From assembly GCF_003144245.1 (NCBI RefSeq), contig NW_020289975.1:1755496-1819495 (forward strand): 64,000 nt of DNA, written 5' to 3'. The notes beneath the pieces are model-generated. The model was not told the DNA's origin. It was given only the letters and a program-made list of their open reading frames with translations, and ran no database searches. Position 1 is the first letter of the stretch; each line of letters starts with the position of its first letter. The DNA comes from Jaminaea rosea (Eukaryota; Basidiomycota; Exobasidiomycetes; Microstromatales). Both the position numbers and the translations under genes were made by a program. Below are positions 39,895 through 52,372 of this stretch, piece after piece.

Positions 39895-42853
39895 CTATGG
39901 AGAGCCAGGCCCGCCACTACCACCATCTAGCAAGTCAAAGAGATTCTTCTGCTGCTGACCGGGCCGTTGCTTGGATGACTGCGAGCTCACGCCATTCGCG
40001 CCCTCGCCCGCGGCTTTGCGCGCCTTCTTGGCCTCTCTTCTCAGCCTCTTGAGCTCCTCACCGTCCAACCCTAGATCGTCCTCGTACCCATGCAAGACAG
40101 CCTTGACTACACTCGCAGCCTCAGCCTTGCAATCCTTCGAAAGGCCCATGGCCTCGATTGCGTTTCCGTCATTCTCGAGGAGGAGCTGAAAGAGCGGGCC
40201 GTCGAAAAGGAGGTGAGGCGGAGCGAGGTCCGCAGCATCGCCCGACGAAGGGAGTAGCAGGCTTCGACTGAGGTCATGCGCCGTACGCAGCATGAGCTGG
40301 AGGGTCGATGCGAGATGAATACCACGCACCGACGGTTGTGAGACCCAGTGCTCCTTGTCGAGTACCAGCCGTCCTTCTGAAGCTAGTCTGAGAGCTTGAC
40401 ACCCAGCCCGAATAGCAGAGACAATCTCCGCCTTCGTCCAGTTGAGCCTGCGCTTGCTCTCACCTGCTTCCTGGGTGATGGAGGCTACGAGGTGACGAAC
40501 ACAGGCGGCGAGAGGTAGCAAGGAAAGCGGGACCGTCCCCGCTTGCAGATCGGTGGACTGCAGTGCGAGGCGGTATAGGTCAAGGCGAGCGTGTAGCGGG
40601 AGCAGAGGTGCTAGGGGTGGCGGCGGGTCGACGTGTGGCTCTTCGTCTGAGTGACCGTTGGAAACCCCGCCCTTAGCTGCTGCATACTGACCCAAAAGTG
40701 CGGTAAGGCTGGCTGGCAACTGCCCATTCGAAGCCGAAGCCTCGTTGAGAAGGCTCTCAAGGTCGACGATCTCCACCAGCTCGCCGACGTAGCGATCGCC
40801 CTTGCGTACATACTCCCTGACGGCGGGAGGTGGTTTGATCGCTTCGGATGCCAGAGGAGATGAAGGGTTCTCGTCCACCAGGGACCTGACATCGTCGTCG
40901 TCATCATCATCGTCGACATTGGCCTGCGCGCTGAGCGTCGACTCGGTATCGACGCTAATGATGTCGTCTGGCTTTTCGCCTTCCTTGTAACGTGGTGGTC
41001 CCAAGACACCTCCTCGACCGTAGGATCCGTTGATACTGTCGGCTGTATTGTCGTCGTCGACCTCCTCGTTGCTCCCCTCTGTGACCGGCTCTGCCATTTC
41101 CTCCCTCGCCCAATTCATCCCGTACACATCAAAGAGCACGGCGTAGATCCACTGCCTGACCCGCCTAGCCGCCCCGACATGCACACTCTTCAGATCAGGA
41201 TCTTCCGGCGCCAGCACAGCAAAGAAGACGCGTTGAGCCATTACGCCCACATGCTCGGGCGGGAAGTCCAGTTTCGAAAACGCTTCGCGATACAGCTGCA
41301 TCGCCTCATCAACGTCTGCCGGTCGTCCCCTCGCCTTCGTGGGGTGGAGTAGCGCGACCGGATTTGCAAGGAGATTAGGCGCCCCCCGTTGAGTGATCAT
41401 GAGCGAGTACGCGGCCACTCCATCGATGATGGACTGGACGGCCGCTTCTTTCTCTCCCTCGGTCACGTAGTGGGCATTGTGCAACGCTGTGTCGCTGCGC
41501 TTCAGTAGCGCGTTGAGCGTCGCGGTGACGAGAGCACGTACAGGGTCCATGACGGGGGACTGGTCGAGGTCAGAGAAGCGAAGCTGTGCAGGCGTGGCTG
41601 TGCCTGATGAGGCGACGGACGTCTCGCTGCGGCTGTCGTCATCGCCCCCGGCCAACATGGCTCTTCTGCGATCTGCAGCGATCCGCGCCTGCAAGCCTCC
41701 CGGATGCGCCTGGGCGTGTGCGATTGGCCGTTTGGAAATACCAAGAGAGGAGTGCCACTCCAGCCTGATGACCGCAGCCGCCTCTTGTATTCTATCCGCC
41801 CAGTTGGAAATGTGTCGGAACAGCAGCGATTCCTGCTTGGTTGTCGAATAGTCGTTTCCCACTACCGAGGCGAGGAGCGGCAGGAGAGGCGCCGGCAGCT
41901 TGAGCCGGGCGGCTAGTGCATGCGAGGAGAAGGCGCGCGCTCGTATTGACTTGAGGATGAGTTGTCCGGAGAGGAGGGTGGAGCGAGAGGGGGGCTGGTC
42001 GAGAGCAGTGATGCGTGACGAGGAGGAGCCATTGCTCGGAGACGGGGCAGCCTTCTTCTTGCGACGGCCTCTCGAGACTGCCTCAAAGCCGTCATTGTCA
42101 TCCATAGCTTCCGCTGCTTGCTCTTGACCCTCAACGGGAGCCTGCTCCACCAAATACTCAAACGTATCTAGCGGTGCATATCTCGCCCTTCCCGCTCCTC
42201 TTGAGCAGAGGATAAAGTAGTCCGAGTCTTTGCTGACAGCGAGCCCACCAGTTTGCTCCGCTAGCTCCGCGACGGCACTATCTGCCTCTGCCTCTACGGC
42301 GATGTTTTCAACACCCAGGGAGCGCAGAACGTCCCGTACGCAGTCGATGAGCAAAGGTGGGAGGCTGCAGCATTCAGCCTGGAAGCGTTTGGATGCGCGC
42401 GTGGAGGGCGAAGAGCGCATGAAAGCTGAATTGAGGGCGGCGACACTTCCTCGTCTTGAGAGCACGGTTTGTGTCTTGAGCTCGGGGATGGCGCCATCCC
42501 AGATGAAGACGGGCTCGAGGTGGGCGAGTCTGGGCGTGCGGAGGAAGGGGTTGGCGATGTCAGGTGTGCGAAGGTGCAGGCTCCAATGTGCCGAGGATGA
42601 CAGCTCACCTCCAAGCGTGTATGACATCCTTGATGTGCTCTGTGATGTCTTGGTAGTTCCCACCTTGCACTGCATCACCAAAGTTGGTCAGCCAGATTTC
42701 AAAGACCCAAGCAAGGGCGTCGACGGCGAGAGTCGTGGTGACGCTAGGCGTTGATGATGAGGAGGAGGACGATTGGGAGACGACATATTCTCGCAGCTCA
42801 GATATTGAGCCTTGGTAGGCCTGTACGAACGTCGTAAGTCCCCGCACGCCCAT
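39895..42853 (-). CDS. Asteroid/XPG-N family nuclease-like protein
   Basis: Two exons, 42853-42609 and 42529-39895 (959 aa). It starts MGVRGLTTFVQ, the hallmark start of FEN1/XPG-type proteins. LAVDALAWVFEIW then carries the first metal-binding Asp. After the join come LAHLEPVFIWDGAIPELK, VENIAVEAEADSAVAELAE and GGLAVSKDSDYFIL, i.e. the acidic E/D clusters of the XPG-I region. This is the arrangement of Asteroid/ASTE1-type proteins; human ASTE1 is a structure-specific DNA endonuclease acting on 3' overhangs. The long C-terminal half has helical blocks and an acidic, disordered insert, and the last 60 residues are K/R/A-rich. Nuclease activity is inferred from the retained acidic residues. Confidence 0.82.
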
Positions 42854-43210
42854 GGTGGTGATGCTGGGAGTATTGAGAAGTCAAAAAAGAAGGCAGCACG
42901 CAGCACGAGGACACGGGAGCGGAAGTAGCTCCTGCCGGCGTGCTTCTCTTTGGTCCTGAGTCGACGCACGCAGCCTGGCGCATTTCACGAGAGAGTGGAG
43001 CGCTGCTCCGCCAAATCGGGCGACGGCAATGATGACGGCGGAAACGGCGGATGAGCGAGCGGCCGAGCAACGAGGGACGAGGGATGAGGGTTGCCTTGCG
43101 TCCTCATCCACAACATCATCCCATCTCACCTAGAAGGCTGCCTGCGATCTACCCTACTCTTCACCACGGTCATTCAAGCAAGGCTCTATCCCTGACCCGA
43201 TCAACGCAGC
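42854..43210. promoter_or_regulatory. Divergent promoter, asteroid-like / lipase
   Basis: 357 bases between outward-facing start codons. No clear TATA box or repeat. Confidence 0.4.
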
Positions 43211-45261
43211 ATGGCCGCGTCCAATGGCAACGGCAACGGCGTCGCGGGCGGCAGTAGCCAAACCAGCAGCAACAACAACAACAACAATAGGCCGCCCCTC
43301 TACAAAGCCCCTTCAGGAGTAACAGCATCCTTGGTACCAGACGGAAAGCTCATCGATCACGACACAGCAGAGGTGACAGCGCTACCAGATTCGCTCAATC
43401 CAAAGGGAAAGTGAGTCCGCGACGCTGCATACGTGATTGCAGTGGCCCCTCGCGCCTGACCACTCCACGCCTCCTTCCTCAGATCCCTGTCCTCGTCAGA
43501 CAATGAGATCATCAGCAGACCAGCATCAGCAGCAGGGATGAAGGGCGTCAAGGTAGACTCTCCCACGCCAGAAGCTATCGCAGGACGGTCCCTTTACAGC
43601 CATCCACCACTAGACGACAGTGACCTTGTCAATACGCGCAAGCTCTTTGCACATCGAGCAGGTGCGCCCCCATATGTGAGCTCAGAGATGATTGCAGCCC
43701 TTCAGCTGGATATCGAGGCTGACCTGCTACACATCCCTGCCCTCTCATCTTTGTCTAGGGCGACTTCACCCTGTACCGCCGGGTGCGCGCTCTCATCACC
43801 CAAACCATCGCATTCACCCTCTCATCAACTTTCCTCGTCTTCGTGGTCATATGGGCACTTTCAGTCCGATTCTTGGCCCAGCTCCCACGGCTCCTCTCTC
43901 CGGGATCCAATGTTACAGCAGAAGTAGCCAAAGAGTGGGATGATGTCAAGAGGTGGAAAAAGGAGGACCTCATCAAGGATGTGAGATACTATGCGCAGTC
44001 GTGCGGGTTTGAGATCAGGAACGAGACGGTGGAGACGGAAGATGGATACTACTTGAGGGTGAACAGGGTGATTGACCCGAAGAGGAAAGATGAGAAGCAC
44101 AGTGATGGTAAGGGTGAGTAGCGCCAACAGCTGAGCCGCCATAGTGCGAACGGACATCAGCTCACAACAGCCCTCCCTCCCCTTCGCTCCTCGCTAGGCG
44201 GCTTCCCCGTCCTCATCATGCATGGCCTCTTCCAATCCTCAGGCTCCTTCGTCACATCAGAAGAGCGCAGCCTGGCCTTCTGGCTTGCCCGTCATGGAGG
44301 GTACCAAGTCTTTCTCGGCAACAACCGCGGCGTATTCGACATGGGCCATAAGGTTTACTCTCGCTCCGACCCCCGCTTCTGGGACTACAACATCCGCGAA
44401 TTGGCATGCTACGACCTGCCCGCTTTGGTCGACCATGTGAGGAAACAGACGGGTTACGACAAGATTGGGTTCATCGGCCACTCCCAGGGAAATGGGACGG
44501 CCTTCATCTCCCTCTCGAAGGGCATGGTCCCCGAGCTGGGCGACAAGCTCACCTACTTTGGCGCTCTAGCTCCAGCCGTCTTTGCTGGACCTTTGACGTC
44601 TTGCTTCCCCTTCACCACCTTGGGAACAATGGAGTGGAATACGTGGAAGCGCTTCTTTGGCGTCCTCGACTTTATCCCGCTCATGAAGATTAGCTACGAC
44701 TACACACCCGCTTACCCGTATGCGCTGCTTGGTTACCAAATGTTCGCCTTCCTCTTCGCATGGACGGACGCCAATTGGCTGCTAAGGCGAAAGGCAAAGA
44801 TGTTCCGCTTCACACCTCAGCCTGTCTCTTCTGCGAGCATCTACTGGTGGGCAGGCAAGGACGGCTTCGCCTCTCGCGGGTGCATCCTCGACCCAAACGC
44901 AGCACAATGGTGGGACTCGCGCTTCCCTCCCCTCTCCATCTACAGTGGCGGAATGGACTTCCTGGTCCTGACGGATCCGCTCATCGACCGCCTCGAGCGT
45001 GTAGAAACAGATGTGCGCGTGCTGCGCTTCAAGCGACAGGAGGAGGCAGAACATTGCGACCATTTCTGGGCGGCGGATGCGGTGGAGTGGTGCTTTCACG
45101 ATATCTTGCACGACATTGAGAGCACACGACTCCTCTACCCTGAGGAGGTGGCAGCAGGAGGCCAGAGGAGGATGGCGACTGCAGGGGAGTGGGAGGAGGC
45201 AAAGAGGAACGGCGGGGCGCAGAAGAAGGCGCCTAGAGCAAACATCATGGACGAGCAATGA
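43211..45261 (+). CDS. Acid-lipase family enzyme (steryl ester hydrolase / TGL1-YEH-like)
   Basis: Four exons: 43211-43410, 43483-43675, 43759-44113 and 44198-45261 (603 aa). Exon 2 must use the GTGAGC donor at 43676, the only one that keeps phase with GDFTLYRRV. An N-terminal Asn/Ser-rich cytosolic stretch is followed by one membrane helix (TIAFTLSSTFLVFVVIWALS). The abhydro_lipase segment comes next (YAQSCGFEIRNETVETEDGY), then GGFPVLIMHGLFQSSGSF (oxyanion HGL) and GFIGHSQGNGTAF with the nucleophile Ser. A catalytic Asp lies near YSGGMDFLVL and the His in EEAEHCDHFWA. Yeast relatives (Tgl1, Yeh1, Yeh2) are membrane-anchored steryl ester hydrolases with the same single N-terminal anchor. Confidence 0.9.
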
Positions 45262-45534
45262 GCTCGCCTTGGGCGCCGACGTTCAGCGTTCCGTCTAGCT
45301 CTTGATGATTCGGACATTCACGGCCACGCCCATTTGCCAAGAACCACCTTTGTACACTAGTAAATCTCTACCTCTCATTGCAAACGGCGGGCGAGCGGCC
45401 GGCCAGGCTCCCTGCTCCTCTTCGCTCGGTCCCTCGTTCGCTCGTCCCGGTGTAATACATGGCATCACCTCGCAGCCTCTCTCTGCCTCACATGACTTCC
45501 CGCTCTCCCCTCCGTCGGGCTTCTCGACTGCGCC

Positions 45535-48159
45535 TCACGACCCGTTGAGCAGAGCCAAGAGGGACTGCGGCTGCCCGCCTCCTCCAACCTGTTGAGGCGG
45601 TCTTTGTGGAGAGAGCTGCTGGAGGTGGTGCTGGGCAGCAGGAGATAGATGTGTTCTCTGCCCGGAGAATGCGTGCGGCATCGGCGGCTGAGGCGCAGGA
45701 GGTGAGAAATGCTGCTGCTGGTGAAGTAGGTGCGGCGGCGCGTGATGCTGGGGCAAAGGCGACATATGAGGGGGAGGTGGGCGTGGCTGCAGTTGGGCAA
45801 GGAGGTGAGCGGCTCCGCCTGCTGCTGGCCCAGCTCCGGGCTGGTTGAAAGGCGGCATTGACGTGGGCGGCGCGCCGGCTGCGTGTTGCTGATGGACATG
45901 GTGCGGCGGGGGCATCATAGGCGCCGCAGGAGGCGCGGCTCGAGCGTGCATGGCGGCTGGGCTCATATTGGGCCCGCCGGGATGGATAGGAGGACCATGT
46001 GGCGCGTGGTGATGCTGGTGGTGGGGCGGTGGAACCATCTGATGAGGCATCAGAGGTGACGCGCCTGCGAATCCAGCATGCTGGGGTGGGAAGTCATGTG
46101 GTGGTCGTGGTGGTGGTGGGCCCCATGCATAATTTGCGGACGGTGACATGTGAGGACCAGCTTGAGATGACGAGGGCATACCCATCGCGGTGGATGTTTG
46201 CGCTGCGCCAGGAGGCGGCCCGGTACGCATGGGCCCTGCATTGAGCATTGCAAGGAGGTCGTTCCGACCAGCATCGTCAGCCGTACCTGCACCGCCTGGT
46301 CCAGTTCTGGGCTGCGCAGGGAGGCCATTCTGCTGCGACGGAGGTGGGCCGGGTGGGCCGCCCGCTGAATATCTTTGTACGTGCGCGTGAGCGGGTGGCG
46401 CGGGAGGATGGCTGGCCTGGGGCGAAAGCAAGGCTAGAAGAGCGTCCTCCTTTGAAGATGAGGTCGAAGCTTGTGGCGCACTTCCCGTATGACTGCCGTT
46501 CAACTGTGGGAGCGATGGCGCTTCTTGAAGGGACTCATCCTTCATCCCGCCATTCGCACCGCCCATAAGAGCCTGCAGCAGTAGCTCGCGTTTCCTCTGC
46601 CGCTCCTGCTCTTCTGCTGAGAGGGGCGGCAGAGCTGATGACTGTGATGGGCCAGACGATGAGCTTTGTGCCGCTGACAGATGTTGCTCGCCCCCTCTCT
46701 GTGGACTGCCCGGACTGAGCATCTCGAGCAATTTCAGGGTTTGAGTGGACGACTTTTGCGGCCGAGGAGCCGGTAGTGGGGACGGGCTGGTGGACAAATC
46801 TGATGACGATGCTGCCGGCTCATCAACTGAGGGCTGGAGGTTGAGAGAGCCTTGCAGCATCGCCATGAGCGCAGCTGAATCGTCTCTTGGCGCGGCAGCA
46901 GACGGCGCGACTTCCGCAACTGATACTGGCGCCTTCGCCGGAGCGCTCAGAGGCCAGCTCGAGGCAGGATCAGCAAAGAGCGGTCCTGCTGATGCTGTTG
47001 ACGCTTTTGACTGGGCCCCGTTTGTCGACGTAGAAGCTCGCATCGCTGCAGGCTCGGTCGGCGGACCTTGCGTCTCTCGCATGGCAGCAGGTCCAGTAGG
47101 CGGCATATTGTCCTGCGCTGACATGCTACTCGAGGCAGCGTCTTCTGCCATTCTCTTCTTCTTGTTCTCATTGATCCAATGCTTCAACTTCCCAATGAAT
47201 GGTGTGACGAGGTAGAACTTGGAGCTCGCATTTGCGCTCGCTAGCCCTCCGCCTCCTGCTGCTTTGCTCTGCTTCCACGTTGGTAGGTCGGCGAGCTTGA
47301 ACCAGGCGATTTTCTAGCGCGACGCAGCGAGAGGTTTGACTTAGCTCGATGGCCTTTCTCTGCCTCTCCATGAATGGCTCTTGCTCACACTGATCTCTTT
47401 TCTCGTCTGCGTCTCAAAAATGGTATCCTTCTTGACACCCGGCACAATGTAAAGCCGCATCTTCTGTTCACGGACGTTGAGCTCCATCCAGTCCTCCGAG
47501 TCGGGCTTGAGGAGATGAGAACAATCGAAGCCCGTCTCCTCGTACGTCTCTCGAACCGCGCAGTCTCGAGGCGGCTCATTTTGATTGATCTTACCCTTGG
47601 GGAAGCCCCATGACGCTGACGACTTCCAGCCCTTGACCAAAAGACACTGCGATGACGTGGATGCGATGTGGACAGGGACAGAGACGCCTCAATCGTCTGT
47701 TCGCTGTGCAGCTTCGTCATCTCGGCCCATCTGGCGGCTGCCACAACTCACGCTCTTCCAATCGTCGCAAAGCAACACCGCCCCGCATACGGGCACCCTG
47801 GTCTTGTACTTGAGAAACTCATCGAAAGCGGCCTCTAGACCGTACGTCGTGCCTCCAAGATCCTCCCACTGCACCGTCGCGCCGTTGCTGCTATCTGATC
47901 CGCTGGACACGTACTGCCTGATGAGCGGTACTGACAGGGAAGCAGTCTGGAGGATGTAGATGGAGAATTTCCGCAGATTCAGAGATGGTAATGATGGATT
48001 GAGGGGTCGTAGAAAGTCCTCGTAGAACCAGTGTGCCTGCTCGACTTGGAAACAGATTCGTTCGATTCGCTGCAGCTCCTCGGAGGGCAGGTTAACGATG
48101 AAGCGCGAGCTGAGGTCTTCGAGGACCTCTACGAAGGAGAGGGAGGCCCATGAGGACAT
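45535..48159 (-). CDS. DCP2: mRNA-decapping enzyme subunit DCP2
   Basis: Three exons, 48159-47752, 47646-47389 and 47313-45535 (814 aa). Exon 1 is the N-terminal regulatory domain (VLEDLSSRFIVNLPSEE, QVEQAHWFYEDFLRP), which binds Dcp1. Exon 2 starts CLLVKGWKSSASWGFPKGK and contains the full Nudix box (GKINQNE, then RETYEETGF) that cleaves the m7G cap. Exon 3 begins KIAWFKLADLPTW (box B region) and ends the fold at FIGKLKHWINENKKKR. A tail of about 560 residues rich in P, S, Q and H follows. Embedded in it are short leucine motifs such as LMAMLQGSL, LLEMLSPG, LLALLSPQ, LLAMLNAG and a final LLALLNGS, resembling the helical leucine-rich motifs that bind Edc3 or Pat1. It is a cytoplasmic P-body enzyme. 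Confidence 0.96.
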
Positions 48160-48466
48160 TGTCCGCGAGGCGTTGGATGCGCGTGAAGAGGTCAGCGATG
48201 GGCAATTAGTGAGGCTGTGATGGAGACGAGGGAGAGAAAGGCGAATATGATGCGAGCTCGCGCCTCGAGATTGAATGCGGTTCGGACCGAGACAAAGGGC
48301 GGCAGACGAGTCGAGGGCAACGGACCGACGGACGGGAGTGGAGACGGACAGGCGCAGACGACAGGCCAGGCAGTCGAGCGAGTCAAAGCTTTCGCGACCA
48401 ATTCTCCAACAAGACCCTTCTTCCATTCCTTTTCAGTCCCACCCCATTTGTGTGGCAAAGTAGAGC
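48160..48466. promoter_or_regulatory. Divergent promoter, DCP2 / OAC1-like
   Basis: 307 bases between outward-facing ATGs, with no distinct motif. Confidence 0.4.
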
Positions 48467-49776
48467 ATGGCCACAAGTAGCAAGGCTGCTCCAGCTGTGG
48501 CAGCACCCGCCACGGCGATACCGGCTCCAACACCAGCGCCAGCTCGCCCTCCGTCATCATCCCTGCCGGCCAATGTTTCAACGGCAGAGTCCTTCCTCAT
48601 GGGCGCCCTCGCAGCATGTACAGCCGTTACTGTCACCAACCCGTTCGAGGTCGTCAAGACGAGGATGCAGCTACATGGAGAGCTTGGGACGCGTGGGCAG
48701 AGTCAGAGCCCCTTCCGAGTGTTTGGGCAAACGCTTAAGCATGAGGGTGTGAGGGGCATTCAGAGGGGGCTGGGACCGGCGTACATCTACCAGATCCTGC
48801 TCAACGGATCACGGTTGGGCTTCTACGAGCCGTTTCGCACAAGCTACAATAAGCTGACTGGCAGAAGAAAAGAGGAAGTGTGGGCGCTGGGTAGTCTCGC
48901 TGCGGGAGCAAGCTCCGGAGTCGTAGGAGGTGAGCCGCGTGGGGATATTGAGGTCCGGACCATCTGCTGATCACCTCTCCCTCGGCGTCTCTCCACGCAG
49001 CCGTCTTTGGCAATCCCTTCTTCCTGGTAAAGGCTCGTCTTCAAGCTTACTCGCCCTCTCTTGACCCTTCACAAGCGCGCCACCACTACACCTCGACGCT
49101 CAACGGTCTCTCCACCATCGTCAAGAAGGAGGGCGTACGCGGTCTCTGGCGAGGATGGGACGCTGCTGTTCTCCGCACAGCAATGGGCTCGACCGTTCAA
49201 CTCCCCGCTTACAACCTCGCGAAGACGTACCTGAGCAATCTGAAGCCAGAGGACACATTCGCATACAACCCGGCCCTGCTGATTGCTGGGAGGCCGAATA
49301 ACTTCCTCACCTACCTGAGCAGCAGTATTTTCTCTGGGCTGTGCGTTTGCGCAGTCATGCAGCCGGCGGATACGGCCTTGACGAGGATGTACAACCAGCC
49401 AGTCAATGTGCTGCCCAACGGGAAGACGGTGGGAGCTCTTTACAGAGGGCCATTGCACTGTCTCTACCTTACGGCGAAGGCGGAGGGGCCCTTGGCGTGG
49501 TACAAGGTGCGTTAGCGCCAGGGTGAAGAGGAGCCTCGAAGGGGCTGAAAATGGAACTGACGCATCTCTACCGTCATGTCTCGCACAGGGCACGACCGCC
49601 CATCTGGCCCGCATTGCGCCGCACACGGTCCTGACGCTTGTAATGAACGAGGTCTACCTGGTGAGCAGGCGACACACCGTCGGCAGGGCTGCCGCGCGCG
49701 AAGAACAAGGCACGCTGACCAGCTCTTTTCCATCGTACTCGCACAGAGATGGTACACACAAGCAAAGAGTGGATAA
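48467..49776 (+). CDS. OAC1: Mitochondrial carrier, oxaloacetate/sulfate carrier (OAC1)-like
   Basis: Four exons, 48467-48929, 49001-49506, 49589-49660 and 49747-49776 (356 aa). The last two exons are only 72 and 30 nt; they complete the sixth helix and end RWYTQAKSG. After an A/P-rich N-terminal stretch, repeat 1 has TNPFEVVKTRMQLHGEL (a PX[DE]XX[KR]-type signature), repeat 2 has GNPFFLVKARLQAYS, and repeat 3 has MQPADTALTRMYNQP. The LHGEL segment and spacing match the Oac1/SLC25A34-35 group of inner-membrane carriers, which move oxaloacetate, sulfate or related anions. Carrier identity is certain; the substrate group is probable. Confidence 0.88.
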
Positions 49777-50315
49777 GGAGCAATACCAACGTCACAAATG
49801 CAATGCAGAACACACGTAGAGAGGGAGAGATCGTCGCGAGTGAATGGGTTCTTGCATCCTGCTTCGCCCCCGCCCTTTGTCGCCTTCCTCCTGCAGCCCA
49901 CTGCGTGCGTGACGCAGCCCAAGAGGCGCGGTCGAGTCGATGACAGCAGAGATAGCCACGAGCTCATCGTGTGCAAGTCTGTTGTTGATCATAGTCAGAT
50001 TTGCGACAGGCAAGAAGGCCGGGAAATGCTCGCAATTTCTCTTGTTTCGTGGCATCGCAGTGGGCTGCCATTGCCGTCACGAGGCTTTTCTTCCTGAGGC
50101 GGGAGCAAAGGGATTCCTTTCTCACTGGGCCCAAGCGCCGCCTCCACCCCGGCAGCGGCCTCTGGGCGATTGAGTCGAGTCGCGATCCGGCAGCCCACGT
50201 CGACCCCGCACTCGTTCGCACTCCGGCGCAGAGCCGCTTTGCCGCTCACACATCCTGGTCTTGTCTCCCCTCTCCCTTCTCTTTCTTCTCTACTATCTCA
50301 TCTATCTGTCGTCTG
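49777..50315. promoter_or_regulatory. Upstream region of succinate semialdehyde dehydrogenase
   Basis: 539 bases covering the 3' flank of the carrier gene and the promoter of the next. A long pyrimidine-rich stretch (about 50260-50315) precedes the ATG. Open frames here are not gene-like. Confidence 0.4.
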
Positions 50316-52066
50316 ATGTCTCTACTGGCACGACGACCCCACGCAAAGCTCTCAGCCACCCCACTCACCACTACTTTGCGCGCCACCGCCAGCCACACTC
50401 TCGCAGCTGCTGCTCCTCGTCCTCAAATCACTTCTTTGTATTCTCGAACAACTCGCATGTTCACCACCTCACCGATCGCCACCATGCCGCAGATGCCACA
50501 GGGAATCATCAAGGGCGGTCAGGATGACCTGAAGCTCTCGTCTAAGGAACTTCTCCGCAACCAGGCTTACATCAATGGCCAATGGGTCGACGCCAAGTCC
50601 GGTAAGAAGCTCGAGGTTATCAACAAGGCGACGCACGCTGTCATTGGACATGTGCCTGACATGGCGGGCGAGGAGACCAAGGTGAGCCGTCTCAACGAAG
50701 GTGCAATGTCACTCCGCGATCCCTTGCTTACTCTCACCCTTCCTGGCTCGCCCGCCGCCAGTCGGCCATCGAAGCAGCACACGCTGCCTTCCCGGCCTGG
50801 CGCTCCAAGACGTCCAAGGAGCGCGCGGATCTCCTCTATGCCCTCTACGCCGAGCTCAATGCCAATGCCGAAGACCTGGCCAAGATCATCGTAGGGGAGA
50901 ACGGCAAGTCTCTCGCCGAGGCCAAGGGTGAGGTCGGCTACTCGAACTCCTTCATTCAATGGTTCGCCGCAGAGGCCCAACGCACCTACGGGCACGTCAT
51001 CCCCGCCCCTCTTCCCGGCGTACGCAACGTCGTAGTCAAGCAGCCTATCGGTGTTGCCGGGCTGATCACCCCCTGGAACTTCCCCGCCGCCATGATCACG
51101 CGTAAGGTCGGGCCTGCACTTGCCGCTGGGTGCACGACGGTCATCAAGGCCCCTGCTGAGACGCCCTTCTCTGCTTTGGCCCTTGCTCACCTCGCTGAGA
51201 AGGTCGGCATCCCCAAGGGAGTCATCAATGTGGTTACCTGCGCCAAGGGCGAGAACGAGGCTGCAGTAGGCAAGGAGATCTGCGAGAACCCAATCGTCAA
51301 GAAGATCTCCTTCACCGGCTCTACACGTGTCGGCAAGATCCTCTTCTCGCAGTGCGCTTCGACCCTCAAGAAGATGAGCATGGAGCTCGGTGGCAATGCT
51401 CCTTTCGTCGTCTTCGAGGATGCCGATCTGGAGAAGGCCGTCGAGGGGGCCATTGCGTGCAAGTTCCGCGCTTCAGGACAGACGTGCGTGTGCGCCAACA
51501 GGATCTACGTACATGAGAAGGTCTACCATGAGTTTGCCAAGAAGCTTGCTGCCAAGGTCGAGGGCTTCAAGGTGGGTAATGGACTCGAGCAGGGTACAAC
51601 TCATGGCCCGCTGGTCAACCAAGTGGGGCTGGAGAAGGTCGAGGGACACGTCAACGACTCGATCAAGGCTGGCGCAAAGGTTCTTATCGGTGGCAAGCGC
51701 GGAGAAGGCACATTCTTCGAGCCCACCATCCTCACGGACCTGCCACACAAGCCCCCGACAGACTATGAGGAGACCTTCGGGCCTCTGGCCGCGCTGTACA
51801 AGTTCAACAGCGAGGAGCAGGTCATCAAGATGTGCAACGACGTCGATGTTGGGCTCGCTGGATACTTCTTTACCAATGACCTGAACAGGGCTTGGAGGGT
51901 CGCAGAGGCGATGGAGGTGGGCATGACGGGTATCAACACGGGCATCTTGAGCCAAGCTTCGGTGCCTTTCGGTGGTGTCAAGGAGAGTGGGTTTGGCAGG
52001 GAAGGTTTCAAGGGCATTGAGGAGTACATGACGGACAAGCTCATGGTGTATGGGGGCATCAACTGA
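50316..52066 (+). CDS. UGA2: Succinate semialdehyde dehydrogenase, mitochondrial type
   Basis: Two exons, 50316-50681 and 50762-52066 (556 aa). The first about 50 residues are R/S/T/A-rich without acids (MSLLARRPHAKLSATPL), a good mitochondrial presequence. The ALDH core has FINGQW-type YINGQWVDAKSG, VAGLITPWNFPAAMITRK (cofactor binding), FTGSTRVGK, MELGGNAPFVVF with the catalytic Glu, and FRASGQTCVCANRIYV with the nucleophile Cys. The closing FGGVKESGFGREGFKGIEEY is typical of SSADH. The enzyme oxidises succinate semialdehyde to succinate in the GABA shunt. Other ALDH substrates are possible, but the QTCVCANR context favours SSADH. Confidence 0.92.
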
Positions 52067-52372
52067 GCGTGCGGGAGAGCTTGGTAGTACTCTTGCTTTT
52101 CGATTCGTCAATGGAAATCGTATTCGATGCTTTTGCTTCGAGTGGTGCTGAGAGTCGTGTGCGGAATCTCAAAAATCGCCGAGGGAGCGGAAAGGCGTTG
52201 CCCCGCACGAGACGTTGCCGTCCGTCGACGACGGGGATGTCTCCTCTTTCCATCTCTCGCCATCTCCATTGCATTGCATTACTCATCTCTCCCTTTCAGC
52301 CTCGTTTTCGCCTTCTCCATTGCTTCACACACAGCCTCTCTGCCATCTCTCACACCCCTTCGCCACTCAAGC
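52067..52372. other. Intergenic region, SSADH / small membrane protein
   Basis: 306 bases holding the SSADH 3' end and a C/T-rich leader before the next ATG. Confidence 0.4.
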
